Below are positions 15,411 through 22,337 of a DNA stretch of 22,337 bases, piece after piece (the first letter of the stretch is position 1; each line of letters starts with the position of its first letter). The stretch comes from BMS3ABIN04 sp965554225 (GTDB lineage: Bacteria; Bacteroidota; Ignavibacteria; Ignavibacteriales; Melioribacteraceae), in NCBI GenBank assembly GCA_965554225.1, contig CBEVZC010000045.1, positions 1 through 22,337 of the forward strand. The letters are read 5' to 3'. The position numbers were made by a program, and so were the translations under genes. The notes beneath the pieces are model-generated. The model was not told the origin of the DNA. It searched no databases and was given only the letters and a program-made list of their open reading frames with translations.

Positions 15411-15967
15411 TATAAAACAAAACTGTAACGCGCTTGAAAATAAAAATTAAAATAACTGGCTGTGCTATTTGTGAATGTATTTCCAAATTCAGTGCCTAAT
15501 CCCAACGTAAACCCTTTCCGGTCAAAATCCCAAAGGTGAACTCCGGTTAAAATATTTCCCGCAATTCCAAAATCCCATGCATCAACGTCGCTGAAGGTAC
15601 GGTCGTTTAGCAACACAAAACCTAAACCTTCCTCAAGAAAGAAATTATCAGACAGGGGCTGTTCAATAAATCCTAAAAAATTAAATGCCTTAATAAACGG
15701 ATAATAACGGTCTGTTCTGTTTTGCGGTAAGAAGTACTCTACTTTACGGGCAAATAAAAAATTCAATCTAAAAGTAAAGCCCTTAAGAAACGCAGGTTTA
15801 TAACCAAACAAAATATTACCGGATAAAGAAGTTATTGACGGTGAATTGCCTTTAATGGATCCGATGCCCAATCCGGCTCCAATTTCCATATTTGCGGTTT
15901 GCGCATAGGAAGATAGACTTATAAAAAAGAATGATAAACTAAAAAATATAATTTTGATTTTCGTCAT
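15410..15967 (-). CDS. Small exported beta-barrel protein
   Basis: A 185-residue protein with a signal peptide (1-22, ending SSYA) and a run of alternating strands with glycine- and aromatic-rich turns (GAGLGIGSIKG, GFTLGLGTEFG), ending in FYFQARYSFVL. It looks like an eight-stranded outer-membrane barrel, but no specific family was recognised. It is the last gene of the eight-gene minus-strand run, 25 bp after the BtpA-like gene. Confidence 0.65.
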   Translation of the reverse strand: MTKIKIIFFSLSFFFISLSSYAQTANMEIGAGLGIGSIKGNSPSITSLSGNILFGYKPAFLKGFTFRLNFLFARKVEYFLPQNRTDRYYPFIKAFNFLGFIEQPLSDNFFLEEGLGFVLLNDRTFSDVDAWDFGIAGNILTGVHLWDFDRKGFTLGLGTEFGNTFTNSTASYFNFYFQARYSFVL

Positions 15968-15992
15968 TATATTAAATTCTCAAATCTAAATT

Positions 15993-16796
15993 CTAAACCT
16001 TCAATTTAAATATTTTGATCATAAACTTCTTCACTCTCTCCGTATCAACTTCATTTTTCCAGAATCCTTCCTGCTTAAAATATGAACCTATAATAAAACC
16101 GTCGGCTATTTTATAATACATTTCAATGTTTTCCAAAGTAACACCGGAGCCAACAAGAACAGGAAGTTTTACATATTCTTTAACAGATTTTATTTCATCA
16201 ATATCAGCTTCTTCACCGGTTGATTTGCCGGTTAATATAAGTCCGTCGCTCATAAAAAAATCTGCTGTTTTTGCAGTTTCAACTAAACTGACATCCGAAG
16301 TGATTGAGTGTGAACTATGCTTCTTTTTGATATCCGTAAATACGGCAATATTCTCGGCGCCTATCATTTTTCTGTATCTAAGCAGCTCGCCTGCATTAGA
16401 TTCAATAATTCCTTCATCTGCAACGTGTGCAAATACAAATCCCTCTGCACGAATAAAATCAAGTCCGGCTGCATTTGCCGAAGCAAGAGCTTCTTTATTT
16501 GCACCGGCTAATATTTGAATTCCCGTTGGTAAACCTGTCAGATTTTTTATTTCATAACCAACTATACTCATTAAAGATGTAATTTCCGGTCCTACATGAT
16601 TTTTCAAGTAAGGGACATCGTGCATATTTTCAATCATAATCGAATCGATGCCGGTATCTTTATAAATTTGAGCTTCCTTTTTTGCCTTTTTGATAATAGA
16701 GTTCACATCACCCTTATAGTTCGGAGTTCCAGGAAGGGCTTCGATGTGTATCATACCGATTATTGGTTTTTCAATATTAAATATTTTTTTCAGCAT
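15993..16796 (-). CDS. btpA: BtpA/SgcQ-family TIM-barrel protein
   Basis: A 267-residue protein of the BtpA family: KPIIGMIHIEALPGTPNYKG at the N-terminus, then DSIMIENMHDVPY, LDFIRAEGFVFAHVADEGI, DIKKKHSSHS and LVGSGVT. In cyanobacteria BtpA is needed for photosystem I accumulation. Here no photosynthesis genes are seen and the family is best described as a nucleoside- or sugar-phosphate-type barrel of unknown reaction. A TTG at 16806 would add four residues, but the ATG at 16794-16796 places the conserved start as in relatives. It lies 21 bp after the PspC-domain gene. Confidence 0.88.
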   Translation of the reverse strand: MLKKIFNIEKPIIGMIHIEALPGTPNYKGDVNSIIKKAKKEAQIYKDTGIDSIMIENMHDVPYLKNHVGPEITSLMSIVGYEIKNLTGLPTGIQILAGANKEALASANAAGLDFIRAEGFVFAHVADEGIIESNAGELLRYRKMIGAENIAVFTDIKKKHSSHSITSDVSLVETAKTADFFMSDGLILTGKSTGEEADIDEIKSVKEYVKLPVLVGSGVTLENIEMYYKIADGFIIGSYFKQEGFWKNEVDTERVKKFMIKIFKLKV

Positions 16797-16817
16797 GAGA
16801 TATACCAAAAGTTTTAA

Positions 16818-17006
16818 TTATTCCTCAGGACCAGGAGTTACAGCCCAAAGAATTAAATAAACTAAAATTCCCGGGAAAGCAGCGCTTAAAATAGATAGAA
16901 GTACATATCCTATTCTTACAATAGTCGGGTCCCAGCCGAGCCATTCTGCAATACCGCCGCATACACCGCCGATCATTGCATTTTTAGATCTTTTTAATGT
17001 AGCCAT
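16818..17006 (-). CDS. PspC-domain membrane protein
   Basis: A 62-residue protein consisting only of a PspC domain: LKRSKNAMIGGVCGGIAEWL, DPTIVRIGYVLLSI and a second hydrophobic stretch (FPGILVYLILWAVTP). PspC proteins sit in the inner membrane and relate to envelope-stress responses. No other phage-shock genes lie nearby, and stand-alone short PspC proteins are common. It lies within the tight gene run, 35 bp after the DUF819 gene. Confidence 0.88.
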   Translation of the reverse strand: MATLKRSKNAMIGGVCGGIAEWLGWDPTIVRIGYVLLSILSAAFPGILVYLILWAVTPGPEE

Positions 17007-17041
17007 AATTAATAAGTAAATTAAATAATATTATAGCAAAT

Positions 17042-18190
17042 TTAATGTAACCAATATCCAACGGCAACACCAATAAAAGTAGCTGTTGCATAACCCAATG
17101 TGCCGCACAAGATTGCAGGAATTACAAGTGATTCCCATTTCCGTGCGACAGCCATCGCGGCTGCTGTTGTTGGTCCTCCCATATTCGCGTTTGAAGCTAT
17201 TACAATTTCTGCAAGATCGATATTAAAAAGTTTACTGGCTGTTAAAATAAAAAGCAAATGAATAAATAAAATCAATGCTGCAAAAACAAATAAAATTGCT
17301 CCGACTTTAATAACTATGATTATATTAGCACTGGCTCCAATAGCCGCAAAAAAAACCTGCATTAGTAAAACTCCAATCTGATCAGCGCCGTTAATTGAAG
17401 TCATCTGTTTGGGGAAAGCCGTTGCAAGAATTACAACGATCAAAGTAATAATAAGTATTCCGCTCCCTTTAATTGCTATTAAATCCTGAAGAGCGAATCC
17501 AACGGCACAAACCGAGAGTCCGATTGCAAGCGCTTTCCCAATATCCATTATATTAAGCTTTTGAGCTTGGTGGTTGTTCTCGAATACCGTTTGATCTATA
17601 TTTAAAGCTGCTTCATCGTGTTTTGTGCTAAAATGTTTTTTTAGAAATTTTACGGATGGCAAAGCAAATAAAATTATAAAATAGATTGTCATCATAAGAT
17701 TATCTGCGGCAACTCCGGCAGCTAGTAAATCACTCGATTTTAGTTGTAAAGCTTCGGCGCTTGCAACATAATTCATAGATCCGCCAATGTAAGTAGAACA
17801 AAATATTCCCGCCAGTTTCCAGCCTTCTTTTCCTAATGGAATTAGATTGAATGCAACGATTGTTCCCAATATGGTTCCTATCGCTCCAAAAATGTAAGCA
17901 ATTAGGGTTGGACCGGATTCCTTAATTATTTTTCTCAAATCGGCTCTGAAAAGAAGAAGTGGAATTGCAAGCGGAACAAGATAAGACCAAACAATATCAT
18001 AAGACGGAGCGGCAGAAGGAATAATTGAAAGATTAGACAAAACAAACGCAGCCAAAATTGATACTACAACTGCAGAAAGCTTTGCGCCAATTCTTGTTTT
18101 CTCAGCCCATAGTCCAAATACGGCTACGGAAAATAAAACAGCGAAGAGTGTCCAATGCTGCCCTGCCGAAATTAGCGGATGATCAAACAA
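17042..18190 (-). CDS. DUF819-family membrane protein (TTG start)
   Basis: A 382-residue protein with about ten membrane helices. GGSMNYVASAEAL, AADNLMM and ASNANMGGPTTAAAMA are typical of the DUF819 (YjcL-like) family, whose function is not established; its repeated halves resemble transporters. The start must be the TTG at 18188-18190: an in-frame TAA lies two codons upstream, AGAGG sits 6 bases before it, and no Met occurs in the first 100 or so residues. It lies 11 bp after the cupin gene. Confidence 0.88.
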   Translation of the reverse strand: MFDHPLISAGQHWTLFAVLFSVAVFGLWAEKTRIGAKLSAVVVSILAAFVLSNLSIIPSAAPSYDIVWSYLVPLAIPLLLFRADLRKIIKESGPTLIAYIFGAIGTILGTIVAFNLIPLGKEGWKLAGIFCSTYIGGSMNYVASAEALQLKSSDLLAAGVAADNLMMTIYFIILFALPSVKFLKKHFSTKHDEAALNIDQTVFENNHQAQKLNIMDIGKALAIGLSVCAVGFALQDLIAIKGSGILIITLIVVILATAFPKQMTSINGADQIGVLLMQVFFAAIGASANIIIVIKVGAILFVFAALILFIHLLFILTASKLFNIDLAEIVIASNANMGGPTTAAAMAVARKWESLVIPAILCGTLGYATATFIGVAVGYWLH

Positions 18191-18201
18191 TATTTACCTC
18201 T

Positions 18202-18525
18202 TTAATAATGAATAGCTAACCAAATTGTCTTTTCCGTTTCCGAAGTTTTCTCTACACGATGCTTTTTATGACTTGGTATTATAATATAATCGCCCTCATT
18301 CATTTTTACTTGTTCATCGTTTTCAAAAAGTAATTCTGCACTTCCTTTTAACAGCAAAACAAATTCGTTTTGTCCTTGGTCGTACCAAAAGTTTGGCGGT
18401 GAAGATTGACCATGGGAAATGATTTTTTCAATTTTTATATTCGAATTTTCAGCAATTACTTGTATAATTTCATCTCGCAGATTTTCCGGTAAATCTTTAT
18501 ATATATTTTTGCTAATTAGTTTCAT
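18202..18525 (-). CDS. Small cupin-domain protein
   Basis: A 107-residue single-domain cupin. Cupin motif 1 is about 52-75 (GQNEFVLLLKGSAELLFEN) and motif 2 about 76-95 (MNEGDYIIIPSHKKHRVE). The usual His-x-His of motif 1 is replaced by WYDQGQNE, so the metal site may use Glu and the motif 2 histidines. It might be a small enzyme or a binding protein for the substrate of the neighbouring thiamine-diphosphate enzyme. Specific function is unknown. Confidence 0.8.
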   Translation of the reverse strand: MKLISKNIYKDLPENLRDEIIQVIAENSNIKIEKIISHGQSSPPNFWYDQGQNEFVLLLKGSAELLFENDEQVKMNEGDYIIIPSHKKHRVEKTSETEKTIWLAIHY

Positions 18526-18548
18526 ACAGCCAATATTGAAAATAAATT

Positions 18549-19703
18549 CTAATAATCAACTATAACAATTCTTAACTCATCGGCATAGTTTGCTTCTTCT
18601 AAAACTTCACTAACTTCAAATGGATTTTGCGGATCGGAAATGTGCTTAATAAAATTATCATAACCTGCTAATACACGGTACATTATCTTCTTGTGAATTG
18701 TTTGACCTCCCGTTGCAGCGGCTTGCTTATTGTAAAAAATCACAATCTTTAGGGGAATTTCTCTCTCAAGAATTTCAATCAGCGACATATGACCCGCGGC
18801 GAGGAATCCGAAATCTCCGGTTAATGCCCAAGCATCTTTATACCCGGCTTTGTAAGCTCCTATTGCCAGCGGAATACTTCCGCCTAAATGAGTGATGAGG
18901 TCAATACTATCATAAGGAGGAAAAGCAAAACAGCTGGATACGCTGGTATCTCCCGTTACAACAGAACCTCTAACGGATTTAAATGCTTCGAAAAATTTCA
19001 CGTATTTATTTGCAGATTCCAAATATCTCTGCGGAAAATCTTTCGGATAAACCGGAATTTGCGGTGTTTTAATATTGGAAAATTCGCCCATTATTTTTTT
19101 CGCGGTAAAAACTTTATATTGGTAATCGGCTAACAAGGGGTGAATAACATTGCCGAGTAGGTCTCTTTTAAATTTAAAATACTTATTTAGGTTCTCATGT
19201 CGTTCAAAATTTGTTTCCTTTTTAATATCAGCAGAATTAATAAGTAAAGCATAAGGCATTTTCCGCTGTTCGGATTCGCGGTAGCAGCTTATTATATCAT
19301 CATAAATTGTTTCTACTTTCCCTAGTTTAGTGGGGAAATGCATTCCTCTCAAAATAGGAATTAATTCCATTATATTATCTGAATGTTCGCCTGTAAAATC
19401 TTCAAAAATAATGCTGACGAAACCGGCTTTAACATTAGTATACAAAGAATCTATCGCACTGTTGCCTGCTTTAACAAAGCCGTGTGCTTTCATTAAAACC
19501 GCAGACCGTTTACCGACCATGCTTGCTCCATGAGCAATGGAGAAGGCGACTTCTTCATGAAACGATATTACCGAACGTTTCATTTTTGCTTTACAATAAC
19601 TTTGAAATGCTTCGCTAACTCCGTATCCAGGAACATTCGTTGCTATCTCAACCCCTAAATCCGTTAACGCGAAACCAATTGCATCCGCTACTGCTGCTTT
19701 CAT
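18549..19703 (-). CDS. IorA-like thiamine diphosphate enzyme lacking the ferredoxin domain
   Basis: A 384-residue protein related to indolepyruvate:ferredoxin oxidoreductase alpha subunits and 2-oxoacid decarboxylases. The N-terminal half is a Pyr-type domain (NVPGYGVSEAF, the catalytic-Glu region SFHEEVAFSIAHGASMVGKR, MKAHGFVKAGNSAIDSLY). The C-terminal half binds ThDP and Mg (GDTSVSSC, LGGSIPLAIGAYKAG, then TGDFGF with YNKQAAATGGQ). Typical IorA proteins are about 600 residues and end in two 4Fe-4S clusters. Those are absent here, and no IorB gene is next to it, so non-oxidative decarboxylation or another acyl transfer is more likely than ferredoxin reduction. The ATG at 19701-19703 is chosen over a TTG six codons upstream, because GGGGAG lies 10 bases before the ATG. 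Confidence 0.82.
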   Translation of the reverse strand: MKAAVADAIGFALTDLGVEIATNVPGYGVSEAFQSYCKAKMKRSVISFHEEVAFSIAHGASMVGKRSAVLMKAHGFVKAGNSAIDSLYTNVKAGFVSIIFEDFTGEHSDNIMELIPILRGMHFPTKLGKVETIYDDIISCYRESEQRKMPYALLINSADIKKETNFERHENLNKYFKFKRDLLGNVIHPLLADYQYKVFTAKKIMGEFSNIKTPQIPVYPKDFPQRYLESANKYVKFFEAFKSVRGSVVTGDTSVSSCFAFPPYDSIDLITHLGGSIPLAIGAYKAGYKDAWALTGDFGFLAAGHMSLIEILEREIPLKIVIFYNKQAAATGGQTIHKKIMYRVLAGYDNFIKHISDPQNPFEVSEVLEEANYADELRIVIVDY

Positions 19704-19730
19704 AATATTGTTTCTCCCCAACTTTTATGT

Positions 19731-20954
19731 TTATTTTATAGGATTTACAAGTGCCCTAAAATCTTTTCCAGTAGGATTTTGAAATATACTTAATTCAAAT
19801 TCAGTAACCACCGCAAATATATGATCAAAAATATCTGCTTGTATATCTTCGTATCTAACCCACGCTGTGGTATTTGCAAAAACGTAAATCTCAATCGGAA
19901 TTCCGTTTGGTCCCGGTGTTAACTGTCTTACTAAAAATGTAAAACCTTTATTGATATCTTCTCTGTTTTTTAGATAAGCTTTTAAATATTCTCGGAAAGT
20001 ACCAATATTAGTCAGTCTTCTTCCGTTTATAACTGAAGAAGTGTCTACATTACGTTCTTTGTTATATTTCTCAATTTCAACTTCTTTCTTCTCAATATAA
20101 TTTTTAATCAATTCAAAATGTTTATATTTGGCCAGCATGTCTTCGGTACAGAACTTAACACTTGAAAGATCGATAAAAATAGAACGTTTTATTCTCCTAC
20201 CTCCAGCTTGCTGCATTCCGCGCCAGTTCTTAAAACCGCTGTCAATTAATTTGTAGGTTGGAATTACAACAATTGTTTTATCAAAGTTCTGGACTTTAAT
20301 TGTATGTAAAGCGACGTCTGTAACATCACCGTCGGCGCCAAACTGCGGAGCTTCAATCCAATCGCCAATTCTTATTAAATCGTATGCGGAAATATGAACG
20401 CTGGCAACCAAAGATAAAATAGTATCTTTAAAAATTAAAAGGAGAATAGCGGTTAAAGCGCCCACACCTGTTAATATTGTCCATGGTTTTTGACCGGTTA
20501 GCAGTCCGATTATTGTTATTCCGCCTAATATGTAAATTATGATTTTTACTACTTGTAAATATCCTTTAATTGGCTTTCTATCGTATCGTTTAGACTTTTC
20601 ATAAAGTTCGTTGAATGCATCGAGAATAGTTGCGAAGACAATAATAATTAGCATAACCACAAGCGAGTTAAGAATATTTAGAACCAAAGTGCTAATTTCC
20701 GGAACTAAGTATATAAATTGGTAAATAACTATTAGCGGAGCTAAATAAGAAATTTTACTTAGAAGATTTTCATTTAGAATAATATCATCAATTTGAGTCT
20801 TGGTTTTTCTTACGACGGAGGAAACAGCTCTAACTAAAATTTTCTTTGTTATCCAATACACGATGTAAGCAAGAATAACTATCCCAAGGAAGATCAGGGT
20901 ATTATAAATAAACGGATAATTTTCCAACCAAGATTTAATAATATCAAAAATCAT
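19731..20954 (-). CDS. ybdG: MscS-family mechanosensitive channel, YbdG-like
   Basis: A 407-residue protein close in length to E. coli YbdG (415). It has about five membrane helices in the N-terminal half (16-38, 70-90, 93-113, 133-155, 160-185), followed by the MscS pore-lining and beta-domain region (KDTILSLVASVHISAYDLIRIGDWIE, PTYKLIDSGFKNWRGM) and the YbdG-like RRIKRSIFIDLSSVKF. YbdG-type channels open under osmotic downshock with small conductance. AGGAAA lies about 11 bases before the ATG. It lies 27 bp upstream of the thiamine-diphosphate gene and 31 bp after the acetyltransferase. Confidence 0.9.
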   Translation of the reverse strand: MIFDIIKSWLENYPFIYNTLIFLGIVILAYIVYWITKKILVRAVSSVVRKTKTQIDDIILNENLLSKISYLAPLIVIYQFIYLVPEISTLVLNILNSLVVMLIIIVFATILDAFNELYEKSKRYDRKPIKGYLQVVKIIIYILGGITIIGLLTGQKPWTILTGVGALTAILLLIFKDTILSLVASVHISAYDLIRIGDWIEAPQFGADGDVTDVALHTIKVQNFDKTIVVIPTYKLIDSGFKNWRGMQQAGGRRIKRSIFIDLSSVKFCTEDMLAKYKHFELIKNYIEKKEVEIEKYNKERNVDTSSVINGRRLTNIGTFREYLKAYLKNREDINKGFTFLVRQLTPGPNGIPIEIYVFANTTAWVRYEDIQADIFDHIFAVVTEFELSIFQNPTGKDFRALVNPIK

Positions 20955-20985
20955 TTTTAATTATTTCCTTTTATGATCCTAAATG

Positions 20986-21474
20986 TTAAATATTTGATTC
21001 CGCTAATTTAAGTAAAGCTTTACCCGAAAGTCGATGAATTACCCACTCATCGTGGTTTTCGGCGCCGAGCCTTTTATAAAACCTCAACGCCGGCTCGTTC
21101 CAATCTAAAACCGCCCATTCAAATCTTCCGCAGCCCCTTTCCACAGCCAGTTTTGCTAAATAGATCAGCATTGTTTTCCCAAACCCGTTCCCTCTAAATT
21201 CCGGTAAAACAAATAAGTCCTCTAAATATAGTCCCGGTTTCCCTAAAAATGTAGAAAAATTATGAAAATACAGCGCAAAACAAACAGGCTCGTTTTTAAA
21301 ATATCCGATTGAACATTCGGCTGCTGCATTTGAGTCGAATAAAGATTCTGCTAGTAATTCTTCGGTGGCAGTAACTTGGTGAGATAATTTTTCGTAATCG
21401 GCTAACTTTTTGATAAATGTTAAAATTGTAGCAACATCTTTTTCTTCGGCTTTTTTGATAACAAAATTTTTCAT
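20986..21474 (-). CDS. GNAT N-acetyltransferase, spermidine/thialysine (SAT) type
   Basis: A 162-residue single GNAT domain that transfers acetyl from acetyl-CoA to an amine. YFHNFSTFLGKPGLYLEDLF matches the distinctive core of eukaryotic SAT1/SAT2 and their bacterial relatives. The acetyl-CoA loop is PEFRGNGFGK, and NEPALRFYKRLGA completes the fold. The substrate may be a polyamine or a thialysine-like amine, but bacterial members are poorly characterised. It is the first gene of the eight-gene minus-strand run; the 133 bp before it are shared with the divergent EamA gene. Confidence 0.9.
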   Translation of the reverse strand: MKNFVIKKAEEKDVATILTFIKKLADYEKLSHQVTATEELLAESLFDSNAAAECSIGYFKNEPVCFALYFHNFSTFLGKPGLYLEDLFVLPEFRGNGFGKTMLIYLAKLAVERGCGRFEWAVLDWNEPALRFYKRLGAENHDEWVIHRLSGKALLKLAESNI

Positions 21475-21607
21475 GCATCATCTATATTTAATTAACATAA
21501 TCAACTTGGTAAATTTACAATATTTTTGTTGATAAATGTGAAATTATGATTCCCTAACGTCCGGAATTAAGTATATTTGGCTTTTCAAATTATAAAAAAT
21601 CGACTTT

Positions 21608-22321
21608 GTGGAAACAGTTATAAAGAATAAGTATGCAAAAGCATATTTAGCTTGGGCAACTATTTGTATTGTATGGGGAACTACTTATCTTGCAATACGA
21701 ATTGGTGTGGCGGATATGCCTCCGATGTTATTTGCGGGAAGCCGATGGATAATTGCCGGACCGTTATTTTACTTAATTCTTCGTCTTAAAGGTGTTGCGC
21801 CTCCTCCTAAAAGTGAATTAAAAAGTATAGCAATTGTAGGAATTAGTCTGCTGGGGATTGCAAACGGTTTAGTTGTTGTTGGCGAGCAATGGATCCCAAG
21901 CGGTCTTACAGCGCTTTTAATAACCACCTTGCCTTTTTGGATTATTGGTCTGGAATCGATGTTGCCGCGAGGACCGAAATTAAATTTTAAAATAGTGTCT
22001 GGAATTATCATAGGATTTATAGGAGTAACAATAATATTTTCCGGTGACATAATTGAAATATTTGATTCGAATAATTTGATAGGTACTGCAGCAATGCTTT
22101 CGGCGGTTATCTTTTGGTCGCTCGGTACAATCTATTCCAAGCGAAATAAAATTGAAACTTACCCTTTAATGAGTGCGGCTGTACAAATGATAATTGCGGG
22201 AATATTTCAATTGCTGCTGAGTTTTATAATCGGGGAAAGATTTTATTTCGGAGGCGATTACCAAAGTGTACTTGCAATTTTGTATTTAGTCGTTCCTTAT
22301 GAACAAGTAAATCCGAGATAA
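21608..22321 (+). pseudogene. EamA/DMT transporter, C-terminally truncated
   Basis: A 237-residue drug/metabolite transporter family protein. The first EamA repeat is complete (WGTTYLAIRIGVADMPPMLF, SRWIIAG, GLTALLITTLPFW) and the second begins (LIGTAAMLSAVIFWSLGTIYSK), but the reading stops at LYLVVPYEQVNPR instead of continuing through the last three helices of a protein of about 300 residues. The last words resemble the Y-x-x-VNP element that normally lies some 30 residues further on, so a deletion, a frameshift or a faulty join near the window edge is likely. The start is GTG at 21608: an in-frame TAA lies four codons upstream. TATATTTG (21572-21579) resembles a Bacteroidota -7 element. 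Confidence 0.75.
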
Positions 22322-22337
22322 AGATAGTCATTAATGA

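Noticed and set aside
16806..16808. TTG start giving a BtpA protein four residues longer
   Set aside because: The ATG four codons later fits the usual start of the family and the TTG has no better ribosome site.

Overview
The window is AT-rich bacterial DNA that probably comes from the Ignavibacteria/Chlorobi side of the Bacteroidota (FCB) group. The main evidence is a type IX secretion (T9SS) type A sorting domain at the end of an extracellular cytochrome (PNPFNPST ... ASGVYFYRI ... KKFVLMK), together with several multiheme c-type cytochromes, a sigma-54 activator and low GC. The lineage call is an inference from these features; no search was run.

Left part (1-10620): extracellular electron transfer. 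A secreted Cu/Zn superoxide dismutase (sodC, + strand) converges on a long block of minus-strand genes. In transcription order from 10082 downwards the block holds two paralogous tetraheme cytochromes, an outer-membrane beta-barrel, a 14-heme cytochrome and a 7-heme lipoprotein of the CxxxxCH/CxxCH type. A hairpin follows, then a PAS/AAA+/Fis sigma-54 activator with a cysteine-rich PAS domain, a small TPR protein and a 16-heme cytochrome. The 16-heme protein is a tandem duplication of an octaheme unit carrying a T9SS sorting tail. The five cytochromes contain 45 heme-binding motifs. The layout fits a porin-cytochrome conduit across the outer membrane, with a surface lipoprotein cytochrome and a T9SS-exported 16-heme protein as outermost partners. 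A clear sigma70-like promoter precedes the first gene, and three related GAAAC/GTTTC inverted repeats flank the activator gene.

Middle (10622-15349, + strand): an orphan hybrid histidine kinase with a degenerate receiver domain; a single polypeptide joining chorismate mutase, prephenate dehydratase, ACT and DAHP synthase, which covers the first and late steps of phenylalanine synthesis; and a small membrane protein lying between two related hairpins.

Right part (15410-21474, - strand): a tight run of eight genes spaced 11-35 bp apart. In transcription order they are a SAT-like GNAT acetyltransferase, a YbdG-like MscS channel, an IorA-like thiamine-diphosphate enzyme without its ferredoxin domain, a cupin, a DUF819 membrane protein (TTG start), a PspC-domain protein, a BtpA-family TIM barrel and a small beta-barrel protein. 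The window ends with a divergent EamA/DMT transporter (GTG start) whose C-terminal part is missing.
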